Both the position numbers and the translations under genes were made by a program. This document shows, in pieces, positions 15,983 through 25,643 of a DNA stretch of 64,000 nucleotides. The stretch is from NCBI RefSeq assembly GCF_003268775.1, contig NZ_QLSU01000026.1, forward strand, positions 1 to 64,000, given 5' to 3'. How positions within the stretch are numbered: position 1 is the stretch's first letter; every line of letters begins with the position of its first letter. Source of the stretch: Paraburkholderia unamae. GTDB lineage: Bacteria > Pseudomonadota > Gammaproteobacteria > Burkholderiales > Burkholderiaceae. Under the pieces are notes generated by a model. That model was not told the DNA's origin. It did not search any database and was given only the letters and a program-made list of their open reading frames with translations.

Positions 15983-18900
15983 ATGAATCACATCTACCGT
16001 CTGTGCTGGAATCGGTCTCTCAGGCAATGGGTCGTCGCGTCGGAACTCGCGACGCGGCGCGCGGGCAGAGGGGCTTCCGGTAGCGGAAAAAGCGCCCGCC
16101 GCATCGTGACGATCGTCGTTGCGGGCGTACAGTTGCTGTGGGTGGGCACGGCGTATGCTGCGGGCGCACCGACCGGCGGCCAGATCGTTTCGGGTGCCGG
16201 TTCCATCAGCCAGGCGGGTGCGACGACAACGATCCAGCAGGTCAGCCCGACACTGCAACTGAACTGGCAGAGCTTCAACGTCGGTGCGGGTCAGACCGTC
16301 AATTTCGTACAGCCGGGCAGCAGTGCGCTGGCGGTCAACCGCATTCTCGGCAGCACGCCGAGCACCGTGCTCGGCAAACTCAACGCCAACGGCCAGGTCT
16401 GGCTCATCAACCCCAACGGTGTACTGTTCGGTCCCTCCGCGCGGGTGAACGTCGGCGGCATCGTCGCCTCCACGCTCGACCTGGACCCGGCCAGCCTCGG
16501 CAGCAACACGCGCCGCTTCAGCGGCAGCGGGCAAGGTAGCGTGGTCAATCAGGGCACGATTACGGCAGCCGATGGCGGCTATGTCGCACTCCTTGGTAAT
16601 CGCGTTTCCAATCAGGGCATCATCAGTGCGCGCCTGGGCACGATCGCGCTCGCAGGCGGCACTGCGGCGACGCTCACGTTCGATGGCTCGCGGCTCGTTC
16701 ATATTCAGGTCGATGCGAGCACGCTCGACAACCTGGCCGAAAACCGCCAGTTGCTCGTGGCCGACGGCGGCCAGGTCATCATGACTGCGGGCGCGAAGGA
16801 CGCGCTGCTTGCCAGCGCCGTGAACAACACGGGCAAGATCCGCGCGCAGACGGTGGAAGATCACGAAGGCAAGATCGTGCTGCTCGGCGGTATGGAAGCG
16901 GGGCAGGTGAACGTTGGCGGCACGCTCGATGCGAGTGCGCCGAACGGCGGCAACGGCGGCTCGATCGAAACGTCGGCGGCGCATTTCGGCATTGCGCCCG
17001 ACACGCACATCACGGCGGCGGCGCCGTTCGGGCGGGCGGGCACGTGGCTCGTCGACCCGACCGACCTGACCATCGACGCCAATGCGGCCACGCAGATCTC
17101 GAACACGCTGAACGGCGGCACCAACGTCGTCGAGCAGACCACGGCGTCGGGCACATCGGGCGCCGGTGTGCAGAGCCCCGGCGCGGGCGACATCAACGTC
17201 AACGCGGCCATCGGCTGGACCAATTCCGCCGCGAGCCTGACGCTCGAAGCGCTCAACGCCATCTACGTGAACGCACCCGTGACCGGCGCGGGCGCGGTGA
17301 ACATGCAGGCGGGCACCGGCAACCTCACGATCGCTTCGGGCGCGTCGATTACCGGTGGCGCGGGCGTCGTGCTCGCAACCAACGCCAACTTCGTGAACAA
17401 CGCGGGCGGGTCGGCCGTGAGCACCGGCACCTCGTCGCCCTGGCTGATCTATTCGACCGACCCGCGGCTCGACACGGCCGGCGGCCTCGCGCCTTCGTAC
17501 ATCCAGTACAACGCGCCCTATGGCACGACGCCCGCAGCCGCCGGCAATGGCTTTCTCTACCGCCTTGCGCCCATCATCACGCTCACCGGGCTCACCGGCA
17601 GCGTGACCAAGGTCTATGACGGCACAACCACCGCGAGCCTGACGAACGCGAATCTTCAGACCACGGGGCTCGTGAATGGCGATGTCGTTGCGAGCGCAAC
17701 GGGTACGTATGCGACGTCGAACGCAGGCACGGGCATCACCGTGAATTCGCCGACGACGTTTGCCGGCGTTGTCATCAACACGTCGGCGGGCATTCCCGCC
17801 TACGGCTACCAGGCGCGGGGCACGGCTTCGGCCAGCATCGGCACGATCACGCAGGCGCCGCTCGCGGTCAGCATCGTGAACGATCCGACCAAGGTGTATG
17901 ACGGCACGACCTCGGCCCCGCTCACGGCCAGCAACTACAGCTTCACGGGGTTCGTGGCCGGGCAGGGCGCGAGCGTGAACCAGGCCAGCTCGGTAAGCTA
18001 CGCGAGCGCCAACGCGGGCACGGGCATTCCGGTGAACGCAACCTTCACGTCGACCAATTTCGTCGCGAACAGCGGCACGAATCTCGCGAACTACACGCTG
18101 CCGACCACGGCCGCCGGAACGGGCACGATCACGCCGGCGCCGCTGCTCATCAGCGGGCTCATTGCCAGCAACAAGGTCTACGACGGCACGCGCGCCGATA
18201 CGCTCGATGTGAGCGGCGCGTCTCTCTTCGGGCTGATCAGTTCGGATAACGGACAGGTTGCGCTGAACACGAGTGGCGCGACCGGCACGTTCGTGACGCC
18301 CAATGTGGGGAACGATATTTCGGTCGCCGCTTCGGGCTTCACGCTCACCGGCGCCAAGGCCGGCAACTACGCGATTTCTCCGCCGCTTTATCTCGCCGCC
18401 AACATCACGCCGAAGTCCGTGACGATCACGGGTGTGACGGCGAATGACAAGGTGTACGACGCTACCAGCACCGCCTCGCTCAATCTGGGCAGCGCGACGC
18501 TCACAGGCCTCGTGACCTCGGACGCCGGCAAGGTCACGCTCTCCACGAGCGGGGCCGCCGGCACGTTCAGCCAGTCCGACGTGGGCAACAACCTGCCGGT
18601 CTCGGTGAGCGGTCTCACGCTGGGCGGCTCGGCGGCCGGCAATTACTCGGTCACGGGAATCACGGGCCTTGCCGCGAATATCACGCCTGCGCCGCTCACG
18701 GTCACTTTCCTCGGCTCGCCGACCAAGGTCTACGACGGCAGCGCCAATGCCACGCTGACCCAGGCGAACTATACGATCTCGGGTTTCGTGGGCGGGCAGA
18801 GCGCCACCATCGGCCAGACTTCGGCTTCCTACGCGACACCCAACGCGGGCACCGGCATCACCATCAGCGCGACGCTACGTCCCTCGGATTTCGTACCGGC

Positions 18901-21900
18901 GGCCGGCACGTCGATGTCGAACTACACGTTCCCGTCCTCCGTGATCTCCGCGACCGGCATCATCACGCCCGCGCCCGTGGAAGTCGATATCATCAACAAT
19001 CCGACCAAGGTTTTCGACGGCACGACCACAGCCTCGCTCGGCGCCGACAATTATCAGGTGCTCGGCGCAATCCCAGGCGAGTCGATCACGCTGAGTCCGT
19101 ATCCGACGACCGGCGACTACGCGACGCGCAACGTCGGCTACCAGGGCGTTAGCACGACGCTGCCCGCGGGCGATTTCCAGGCGGGCCCGAACACGCTGCT
19201 CTCCAACTATGCGCTGCCGACTACGGCCACGGGCATGGGCACGATCGTGAAGCGGCCGATCAGCGGCGGGCTGAGCGCCTCGATCACCGACAACCCGTCG
19301 AAGACCTACGACGGCAACACGGTCGCCACGATCCCCGCCAGCGACTTCACGTTCAGCGGCTTCGTCGGCACGGACAGCGCGACGGTCTCGCATACCATCA
19401 CCGGCCAGTACGCGACGAAAAACGCCGGGTCGCAGGCGGTCACGGCTTCGCTCGCGCAGACGGATCTCACGGCCGGCGCCGGCACGAATCTGAACAATTA
19501 CTCGTTTCCCGTGGCCGCCTATGGCGCCGGCACGATACTTCCGGCCGTGCTGACCGTCACGATCATCGGCAATCCGACCAAGGTCTACAACGGCGACGCG
19601 ATCGCACGCGTGCGCGACACCAATTTCCTGATTACCGGTTTCGTGAGCGGCGAGGGCGCGAGCATCACGCCCACCGCACAGTTCACCTATGACCAGGCGA
19701 ACGCGGGCAGCCGGAGCGTGAGCGGGTCGCTCGTGCCGGGCAATTACACGGCCAGCAGCGGCACGCTGCTCTCCAACTACCAGTTGCCGACCACGGCATC
19801 GGGCCCTGGCACGATCACGCCGGCGCCGCTCTATATTCTGAACGCCTATGCGACCAACAAGGTCTACGACACCACGACGGCCGACACGCTCAACGTGAGC
19901 AGTGCGTCGCTTTCAGGCGTGGTGCCATCCGATGCGGGCAACGTGACGCTCAACACCTCCACCGCGGGCACGTTCGCACAGTCCAACGTCGGCAACAACA
20001 TCGCCGTGACGGCAAGCGGCTTCAGCATTTCGGGCAGCGCGGCGGGCAACTACACGCTGCAACCGCTCACGGGGCTGACCGCGAACATCTCGCCCGCGCA
20101 ACTGATCGTGAACGGCGCCGTGGCGAACAACAAGGTGTACGACAGCACGACGGCGGCCACGATCAACAGCAGCAACGCGACGCTTTCCGGCGTGCTCGGC
20201 AACGACAATGTCACGCTGGCGTCGGGCAGTGCGAACGGCCAGTTCATCACGGCGAACGCGGGCACGAACCTGGCGGTCACCGCGAGCGGTTTCACGCTGA
20301 GCGGCACGCAGGCGGGCAACTACACGGTGCAGCAGCCGCAGAACCTGTACGCCGACATCACGCCGGCACCGCTCACCGTCACGATTACGGGCAACCCCGT
20401 CAAGCAGTACGACGGCACGAAGTCGGTGACGCTCGGCGCTTCGGACTTCACGATCGCAGGCTTTGTGGGCAACCAGAGCGCCACGGTCACGCAGACCGCT
20501 TCGAGCGGCTATCTCTCGCCGAATGTCGGCACCAACGTCGGCCTGAGCGCGACACTCGAACCGTCGGACTACTCGGCGGCGTTCGGCACGAACCTGTCCA
20601 ACTACAATTTGCCGACCCAGGCGACGGGCACGCTCGGCCAGATTACGGCGAAGATCATCAACCTCACCGGCACGCGCGTGTACGACGCGACGACCGGCGC
20701 CAACGCGGACCTGTTCTCGAGCGCGGGCGTGGTCAACGGCGTGAATGGCGAGACGCTGAGCCTGAGCGGCAGCGGCACGCTGACCAGCAAGAACGTGGGC
20801 AGGCAGGTGCCGTTCGCGAATCTCGGTACGCTGGCATTGGGCAATGGCTCCAACGGCGGTCTCGCCAGCAACTACACGTTGCTGGGCGGCACCGACTGGG
20901 TGACCATCACGCCCGCGCAACTGACCGTGCTCAACACCATCGCGCTCAACAAGGTCTACGACGGCACGACGGCGGCGACCTTGCAGAATGCGCTGCTCAG
21001 TGGTGTGATCGGCAGCGACAGCGTCGCGCTCGGCAACGACACGACGGGCAACTTCAACAACAAGAACGTGGGCACGAACAAGCCGGTGTCCACGAGCATG
21101 ACGATATCGGGCACGGACGCGGCGAACTACACACTGGTCCAGCCAACCGGCATTACCGCCAATATCACGCAGCTCGCGGCAACGATCGCGGCCAGCGGCA
21201 TCGACAAGCAGTACGACGGCACGCCGGCGGCCAACGTCAATCTCAGCAGCACGGCGGTGGTGGCGGGCGACCAGGTGAGCTTCAGCGATACGGCGGCCAA
21301 CTTCTCCCAGTCGGACGTGGGCAACAATCTGGCGGTGCACGTGAGCGGCATTTCGGCGAGCGGCGCCGACGCGGCCAACTACCGGTTCGCCAACACGACG
21401 GCGGACACCACGGCCAACATCACGCAGCGCGTGCTGAACCTCCAGGGCTCGCGCGTGTACGACACCACGACCAATGCGGCCGCGACGCTGTTCGGCTCCG
21501 GCGGCGTGCTGCAAGGCCAGAACGGCGAGACGCTCACGCTCGGCGGAACCGGGCAACTGGCGGACAAGAACGTGGGCAACCAGAAGCCGTTTGCCACGAA
21601 CGGCCTGAGCGGCTTTACGCTGACCGGCAACGGCACGGCGAAAGCGAGCAACTATACGCTGGCGGGCGGCACCGACTGGGTCACCGTCACGCCCGCGCAA
21701 CTGTACGTGAGCGGCACGGCGGCCCAGAACAAGGTGTATGACGGCAACACCAATGCGCTGCTGGTGGGCGCCACGCTCAACGGCGTGCTGGGCAGCGACA
21801 GCGTGGCGCTCGGCAACGACACGCAAGGCCAGTTCAACGACAAGAACGTGGGCACCAACAAGCCGGTCACCACGAGCATGACGATTTCGGGCACGGATGC

Positions 21901-24900
21901 GGGCAATTACAACCTCGCTCAGCCCACCGGCCTTGTCGCGAACATCACGCCGCTCGGCGTGACGGTGGTCGCGTCGGCCAGCAACAAGGTCTACGACGCC
22001 AACACGACGGCGACCGTCCAGCTCAGCAGCCCTGGCGTCGTGGCGGGCGACCAGGTGGTGTTCAGCGACGAGTCCGCCACGTTCGATACGAAGGACGTCG
22101 GCACGGGCAAGACGGTGACGGTTTCCGGCATCAACGAAACCGGCGCGGACGCGAGCAATTACACGTTCACGAATACGACTGCCATCACCACGGCGAACAT
22201 TACGCCGTTCGTGCTGAACTTGCAGGGCACGCGCGTGTACGACGCCACGACGAATGCGAACGCGAGCCTGTTCGGCGACAACGGCACGCTGACCGGCGCT
22301 GGCGGCGAAACGCTCGCGCTCTCCGGCACCGGCACGCTCGCGAGCAAGAACGTGAACTCGCGGCAGGCGTTTGCGACCAACGGCCTTGCGGGCTTCACGC
22401 TCACCGGCAACAACGGCGCGCTGGCCGGCAACTACACGTTCGCGGGCGGCACGGACTGGGTCGACATCAGACCCGCTTCGCTCACCGTGACCGGCACCAC
22501 GGTGAACACGAAAGTCTACGACGCCACCACGAACGCCACGCTGAGCGGCGCGGCGCTTGCCGGCGTGCTGGGCGGCGACAACGTCACGCTCGGCAACGAC
22601 ACCACGGGCACGTTCTCGGACAAGAACGTCGGCATCGGCAAGTCCGTGACGGCATCGACCATGACCATTAGCGGCAACGACGCCGGCAATTACGTGCTGA
22701 CGCAGCCCACGGGCCTCACGGGCACTATCACGGCGCGGCCCATCGTCGTGGGCGCGACGGCGCAGAACAAGACCTACGACGGCTCGACGGCCGCCACGGC
22801 GACGGTGGCCACGAACGGCGTGCTGGCGGGCGACGTAGTGAATCTCACGTTCGCCGGCGCGAACTTTGCCTCACCGAACGCGGGCAACGGCATTCCCGTG
22901 ACGGTCACCGGCATTACCGCGAGCGGCACGGATGCCGGCAACTACGCGTACAACACCACCGCGGCGACCACGGCCAACATCCTGCCCGTCGTGCTGAACC
23001 TCACCGGCTCGCGCGCGTACGATGGCACGACAGGCGCGGCGGCGAGCCTGTTCGGCAACGCCGGTGTGCTGACGGGCGTGAACAGCGAAACGCTCACGCT
23101 TTCGGGCACCGGCACGCTCTCGACGAAGAACGCGGGCTCGCAGGTGCCGTTCGCCGCCAACGGTCTTTCCGGCTTCACGCTCACAGGCAACAACGGCGCG
23201 CTGCCCGGCAACTACACGCTCCTGGGCGGCACGGACTGGGTGAGCATCAACCCGCTTGCGGTCACGGTGAGCGCGACAGCCGAGAGCCGGTATTACAACG
23301 GCACGACCGCGGCCACGGCGACGATCACCCCCAGCGGCGTGCTGGCGGGCGACAGCGTGAATTTCGGCTTCGGCAGCGCGAACTTCGCGTCGCGCAACGC
23401 GGGCAACGGCATTGCCGTCACCGTGAACGGCATTACGGCGAGCGGCGCTGACGCAGGCAACTATGCGTTCAACACCAGCGCGACGAGCGCCGCCGATATC
23501 TGGCCTTACGTGATCGCGCTTCAGGGCGCACGCGTGTACGACGGCACCACGGGCGCGGCGGCAAGCCTGTTCGGCAACAACGGCGTGCTCACCGGCGTGA
23601 ACGGCGAAACGCTCACGCTGTCCGGCGCGGGCACGCTCGCGGGCAAGAACGTGAATGCGAAGCAGCCCTTCGGCGCGAACGGCCTGGCGGGCTTCACGCT
23701 GGCAGGAAACGGCAGTGCGCTCGCCAGCAACTACACCCTTGGCATTGGGGTTGGCGACTGGGTCAACATCACGCCGAAGCCGCTGACGATCACGGCCACC
23801 GGCGAGAACAAGGTCTACGACGGCACGACGACCGCGCAACTCGGCAGCTTCACGGTGAACGGGCTCGTGGCAGGCGACAACGCTTCGGTTGGCTACAACT
23901 CGGCGGACTTCCTCACGGCCAACGTCGGCCGGAACATTCCGATCACGGTTGGCCTATATGGCAACGGCACGGACATCAGCAACTACTCGTTCGGCAGCAA
24001 GGTCGTGACGACGAGCGCGGACATCACCCCGCGTGTGCTGACGATCACGGCCAACGTGCGCAACAAGTTCTACGACGGCACCACCACGGCGACGCTCACC
24101 GGCCTGAGCATTGCCGGCCTCGTGTCCGGGGAAACCACCGAATTCACGGCGACGGGCGCGAACTTCGTCACCGCGAACGCGGGCAACAACATCCTCGTCA
24201 CCGTATCGGGCATCGCGGGCACGGGCACTACGCTCGGCAACTACACGTACAACACCACGGCCATCACGACGGCGGACATCTTCCCGTACATCCTGAACCT
24301 CACAGGCAGCCGCGTGTACGACGGCACGAACCAGGCGAGCGCGAGCCTCTTCGGCAACGGCGGCCAGCTCACGGGCGTGGCGGGCCAGACCTTGACGCTG
24401 TCCGGCACGGGCACGCTCGCCAGCCGCAACGCGGGATCGCAGCAACCCTTCGCACCGGGCGGCCTTCAGGGCTACACGCTGAGCGGCAACGGCTCGGCGC
24501 TCGCAAACAATTACACGCTGCTGGGCGGCATCGACTGGGTCACCGTCACGCCGCTTGCCGTCACGGTGAGCGCAACCGGCAGCGGCAAGGTCTATGACGG
24601 CACGCGCACGGCTTCGGTGGGCCTCGCGAGCAACGGCATTCTGAGCGGCGATAACGTGAGCTTCAGCGCGCAGTCTGCCAACTTCGTCACGCCGAATGCC
24701 GGCAACGGCGTTCCGATTCTGGTGACCGGCATTGCAGGCAGCGGCGCGGACGCCGGCAACTACACGTTCAACACCGTGGCGACGACGTCCGCCAACATCG
24801 CGCCGGTCGTGCTCGACCTCACGGGCGGCCGCGTGTACGACGCGACCAGCGGCGCGGCGGCGAGCCTGTTCGGGACGAACGGCGTGCTCCAGGGCGTGAA

Positions 24901-25558
24901 TGGCGAGACGCTCACGCTCTCCGGCAGCGGCACGCTGGCTTCGAAGAACGTCGGCAACCAGATCGGCTTCGCGTCCGGCGGACTTGGCGGCTACACACTG
25001 ACCGGCAACGGCGCGACGCTTGCCGGCAACTACACGCTGTCGGGCGGCGTGGACTGGGTGACGGTCACGCCCGCGCCGCTCATCGTGGTCGGCACGCTCA
25101 CGAGCAACCGGACCTACGACGGCACCGTGTTCGATACGCTTTCGGGCGCGACGCTTGCGGGCGTGCTCGGCCACGACAGCGTGACGCTCGGCAACGGCAA
25201 CCAGGGCTATTTCAACAATCCCGCCGTTGGTTTCAACAAGCCGGTGAGCACGGCCATGACGGCCGACGGCGTGGATTCGGGCAACTATGTGCTCGTGCAA
25301 CCAACCGGCCTGACCGCGGACATCATCGCGCCCGTTTCGCCGGTGCCGTCGGGCACGCTCGCCAGCATTCAGGCGCCGCTCGGACCGAACGACACGACCA
25401 CGCCGTACGGCACCGCTTCCGACTCCGCGCAGGGCAGCTATGCGGGTAACCAGAAGCAGGAGAATCATCCCAACGAGCGCAATGTGGCACGTTCGGACTT
25501 CCACCCGGGCCTCGCGCTCACGGTGCTCAATGGAGGGGTCCGGCTGCCTGCGAACTGA
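15983..25558 (+). CDS. Two-partner secretion exoprotein (TpsA) with 29 YDG/MBG repeat modules
   Basis: A 3191-residue secreted filamentous-haemagglutinin-type protein. It starts with an extended signal peptide region (MNHIYRLCWNRSLRQWVVAS, residues 1-20), a hydrophobic core and likely cleavage near GTAYA/A (residue 59). The TPS secretion domain (about 65-330) contains WQSFNVGAGQTVNFVQP and LINPNGVLFGPSARVNVGGI, with the NPNG motif. From about residue 540 to 3115 there are 29 modules marked KVYDGTT-like motifs, about 87 residues each. The C-terminus (last 90 residues) shows no toxin or anchoring domain. It is followed after 85 bases by its TpsB partner. Likely an adhesin or biofilm filament. 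ATG 15983 chosen for the ESPR; an upstream in-frame start is disfavoured. Confidence 0.92.
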   Translation: MNHIYRLCWNRSLRQWVVASELATRRAGRGASGSGKSARRIVTIVVAGVQLLWVGTAYAAGAPTGGQIVSGAGSISQAGATTTIQQVSPTLQLNWQSFNVGAGQTVNFVQPGSSALAVNRILGSTPSTVLGKLNANGQVWLINPNGVLFGPSARVNVGGIVASTLDLDPASLGSNTRRFSGSGQGSVVNQGTITAADGGYVALLGNRVSNQGIISARLGTIALAGGTAATLTFDGSRLVHIQVDASTLDNLAENRQLLVADGGQVIMTAGAKDALLASAVNNTGKIRAQTVEDHEGKIVLLGGMEAGQVNVGGTLDASAPNGGNGGSIETSAAHFGIAPDTHITAAAPFGRAGTWLVDPTDLTIDANAATQISNTLNGGTNVVEQTTASGTSGAGVQSPGAGDINVNAAIGWTNSAASLTLEALNAIYVNAPVTGAGAVNMQAGTGNLTIASGASITGGAGVVLATNANFVNNAGGSAVSTGTSSPWLIYSTDPRLDTAGGLAPSYIQYNAPYGTTPAAAGNGFLYRLAPIITLTGLTGSVTKVYDGTTTASLTNANLQTTGLVNGDVVASATGTYATSNAGTGITVNSPTTFAGVVINTSAGIPAYGYQARGTASASIGTITQAPLAVSIVNDPTKVYDGTTSAPLTASNYSFTGFVAGQGASVNQASSVSYASANAGTGIPVNATFTSTNFVANSGTNLANYTLPTTAAGTGTITPAPLLISGLIASNKVYDGTRADTLDVSGASLFGLISSDNGQVALNTSGATGTFVTPNVGNDISVAASGFTLTGAKAGNYAISPPLYLAANITPKSVTITGVTANDKVYDATSTASLNLGSATLTGLVTSDAGKVTLSTSGAAGTFSQSDVGNNLPVSVSGLTLGGSAAGNYSVTGITGLAANITPAPLTVTFLGSPTKVYDGSANATLTQANYTISGFVGGQSATIGQTSASYATPNAGTGITISATLRPSDFVPAAGTSMSNYTFPSSVISATGIITPAPVEVDIINNPTKVFDGTTTASLGADNYQVLGAIPGESITLSPYPTTGDYATRNVGYQGVSTTLPAGDFQAGPNTLLSNYALPTTATGMGTIVKRPISGGLSASITDNPSKTYDGNTVATIPASDFTFSGFVGTDSATVSHTITGQYATKNAGSQAVTASLAQTDLTAGAGTNLNNYSFPVAAYGAGTILPAVLTVTIIGNPTKVYNGDAIARVRDTNFLITGFVSGEGASITPTAQFTYDQANAGSRSVSGSLVPGNYTASSGTLLSNYQLPTTASGPGTITPAPLYILNAYATNKVYDTTTADTLNVSSASLSGVVPSDAGNVTLNTSTAGTFAQSNVGNNIAVTASGFSISGSAAGNYTLQPLTGLTANISPAQLIVNGAVANNKVYDSTTAATINSSNATLSGVLGNDNVTLASGSANGQFITANAGTNLAVTASGFTLSGTQAGNYTVQQPQNLYADITPAPLTVTITGNPVKQYDGTKSVTLGASDFTIAGFVGNQSATVTQTASSGYLSPNVGTNVGLSATLEPSDYSAAFGTNLSNYNLPTQATGTLGQITAKIINLTGTRVYDATTGANADLFSSAGVVNGVNGETLSLSGSGTLTSKNVGRQVPFANLGTLALGNGSNGGLASNYTLLGGTDWVTITPAQLTVLNTIALNKVYDGTTAATLQNALLSGVIGSDSVALGNDTTGNFNNKNVGTNKPVSTSMTISGTDAANYTLVQPTGITANITQLAATIAASGIDKQYDGTPAANVNLSSTAVVAGDQVSFSDTAANFSQSDVGNNLAVHVSGISASGADAANYRFANTTADTTANITQRVLNLQGSRVYDTTTNAAATLFGSGGVLQGQNGETLTLGGTGQLADKNVGNQKPFATNGLSGFTLTGNGTAKASNYTLAGGTDWVTVTPAQLYVSGTAAQNKVYDGNTNALLVGATLNGVLGSDSVALGNDTQGQFNDKNVGTNKPVTTSMTISGTDAGNYNLAQPTGLVANITPLGVTVVASASNKVYDANTTATVQLSSPGVVAGDQVVFSDESATFDTKDVGTGKTVTVSGINETGADASNYTFTNTTAITTANITPFVLNLQGTRVYDATTNANASLFGDNGTLTGAGGETLALSGTGTLASKNVNSRQAFATNGLAGFTLTGNNGALAGNYTFAGGTDWVDIRPASLTVTGTTVNTKVYDATTNATLSGAALAGVLGGDNVTLGNDTTGTFSDKNVGIGKSVTASTMTISGNDAGNYVLTQPTGLTGTITARPIVVGATAQNKTYDGSTAATATVATNGVLAGDVVNLTFAGANFASPNAGNGIPVTVTGITASGTDAGNYAYNTTAATTANILPVVLNLTGSRAYDGTTGAAASLFGNAGVLTGVNSETLTLSGTGTLSTKNAGSQVPFAANGLSGFTLTGNNGALPGNYTLLGGTDWVSINPLAVTVSATAESRYYNGTTAATATITPSGVLAGDSVNFGFGSANFASRNAGNGIAVTVNGITASGADAGNYAFNTSATSAADIWPYVIALQGARVYDGTTGAAASLFGNNGVLTGVNGETLTLSGAGTLAGKNVNAKQPFGANGLAGFTLAGNGSALASNYTLGIGVGDWVNITPKPLTITATGENKVYDGTTTAQLGSFTVNGLVAGDNASVGYNSADFLTANVGRNIPITVGLYGNGTDISNYSFGSKVVTTSADITPRVLTITANVRNKFYDGTTTATLTGLSIAGLVSGETTEFTATGANFVTANAGNNILVTVSGIAGTGTTLGNYTYNTTAITTADIFPYILNLTGSRVYDGTNQASASLFGNGGQLTGVAGQTLTLSGTGTLASRNAGSQQPFAPGGLQGYTLSGNGSALANNYTLLGGIDWVTVTPLAVTVSATGSGKVYDGTRTASVGLASNGILSGDNVSFSAQSANFVTPNAGNGVPILVTGIAGSGADAGNYTFNTVATTSANIAPVVLDLTGGRVYDATSGAAASLFGTNGVLQGVNGETLTLSGSGTLASKNVGNQIGFASGGLGGYTLTGNGATLAGNYTLSGGVDWVTVTPAPLIVVGTLTSNRTYDGTVFDTLSGATLAGVLGHDSVTLGNGNQGYFNNPAVGFNKPVSTAMTADGVDSGNYVLVQPTGLTADIIAPVSPVPSGTLASIQAPLGPNDTTTPYGTASDSAQGSYAGNQKQENHPNERNVARSDFHPGLALTVLNGGVRLPAN
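17605..25330 (+). repeat. In-frame repeat array of the exoprotein, 29 modules with 780-bp super-units
   Basis: Modules of about 260 bp carry the (N/T)KVYDGTT motif. From base 20651 three module kinds follow in order: an SLFG / NGETLTLSGTGTLASKN kind, a GVLGSDSVALGNDT kind and a VVAGDQVSF kind. The first kind recurs at 20651, 21431, 22211 and 22991, exactly 780 bp apart. It then recurs at about 23510, 24290 and 24809, spacings of 520, 780 and 519 bp. This is a higher-order tandem duplication history. Confidence 0.85.
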
Positions 25559-25643
25559 GTGTGAACCGGGTGTGAACTGAGGCCTCCGCGTGGAGGAGAA
25601 AAATAACGCGCGCGCAGTAGCGCGGGCACGACAGCTTCCAACC

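Noticed and set aside
19913..21826. 637-codon leftward ORF inside the exoprotein gene, plus 23954-25954 (666 codons)
   Set aside because: Caused by the high-GC periodic repeats; no start signal or family, and the repeat motifs are only in the + frame.
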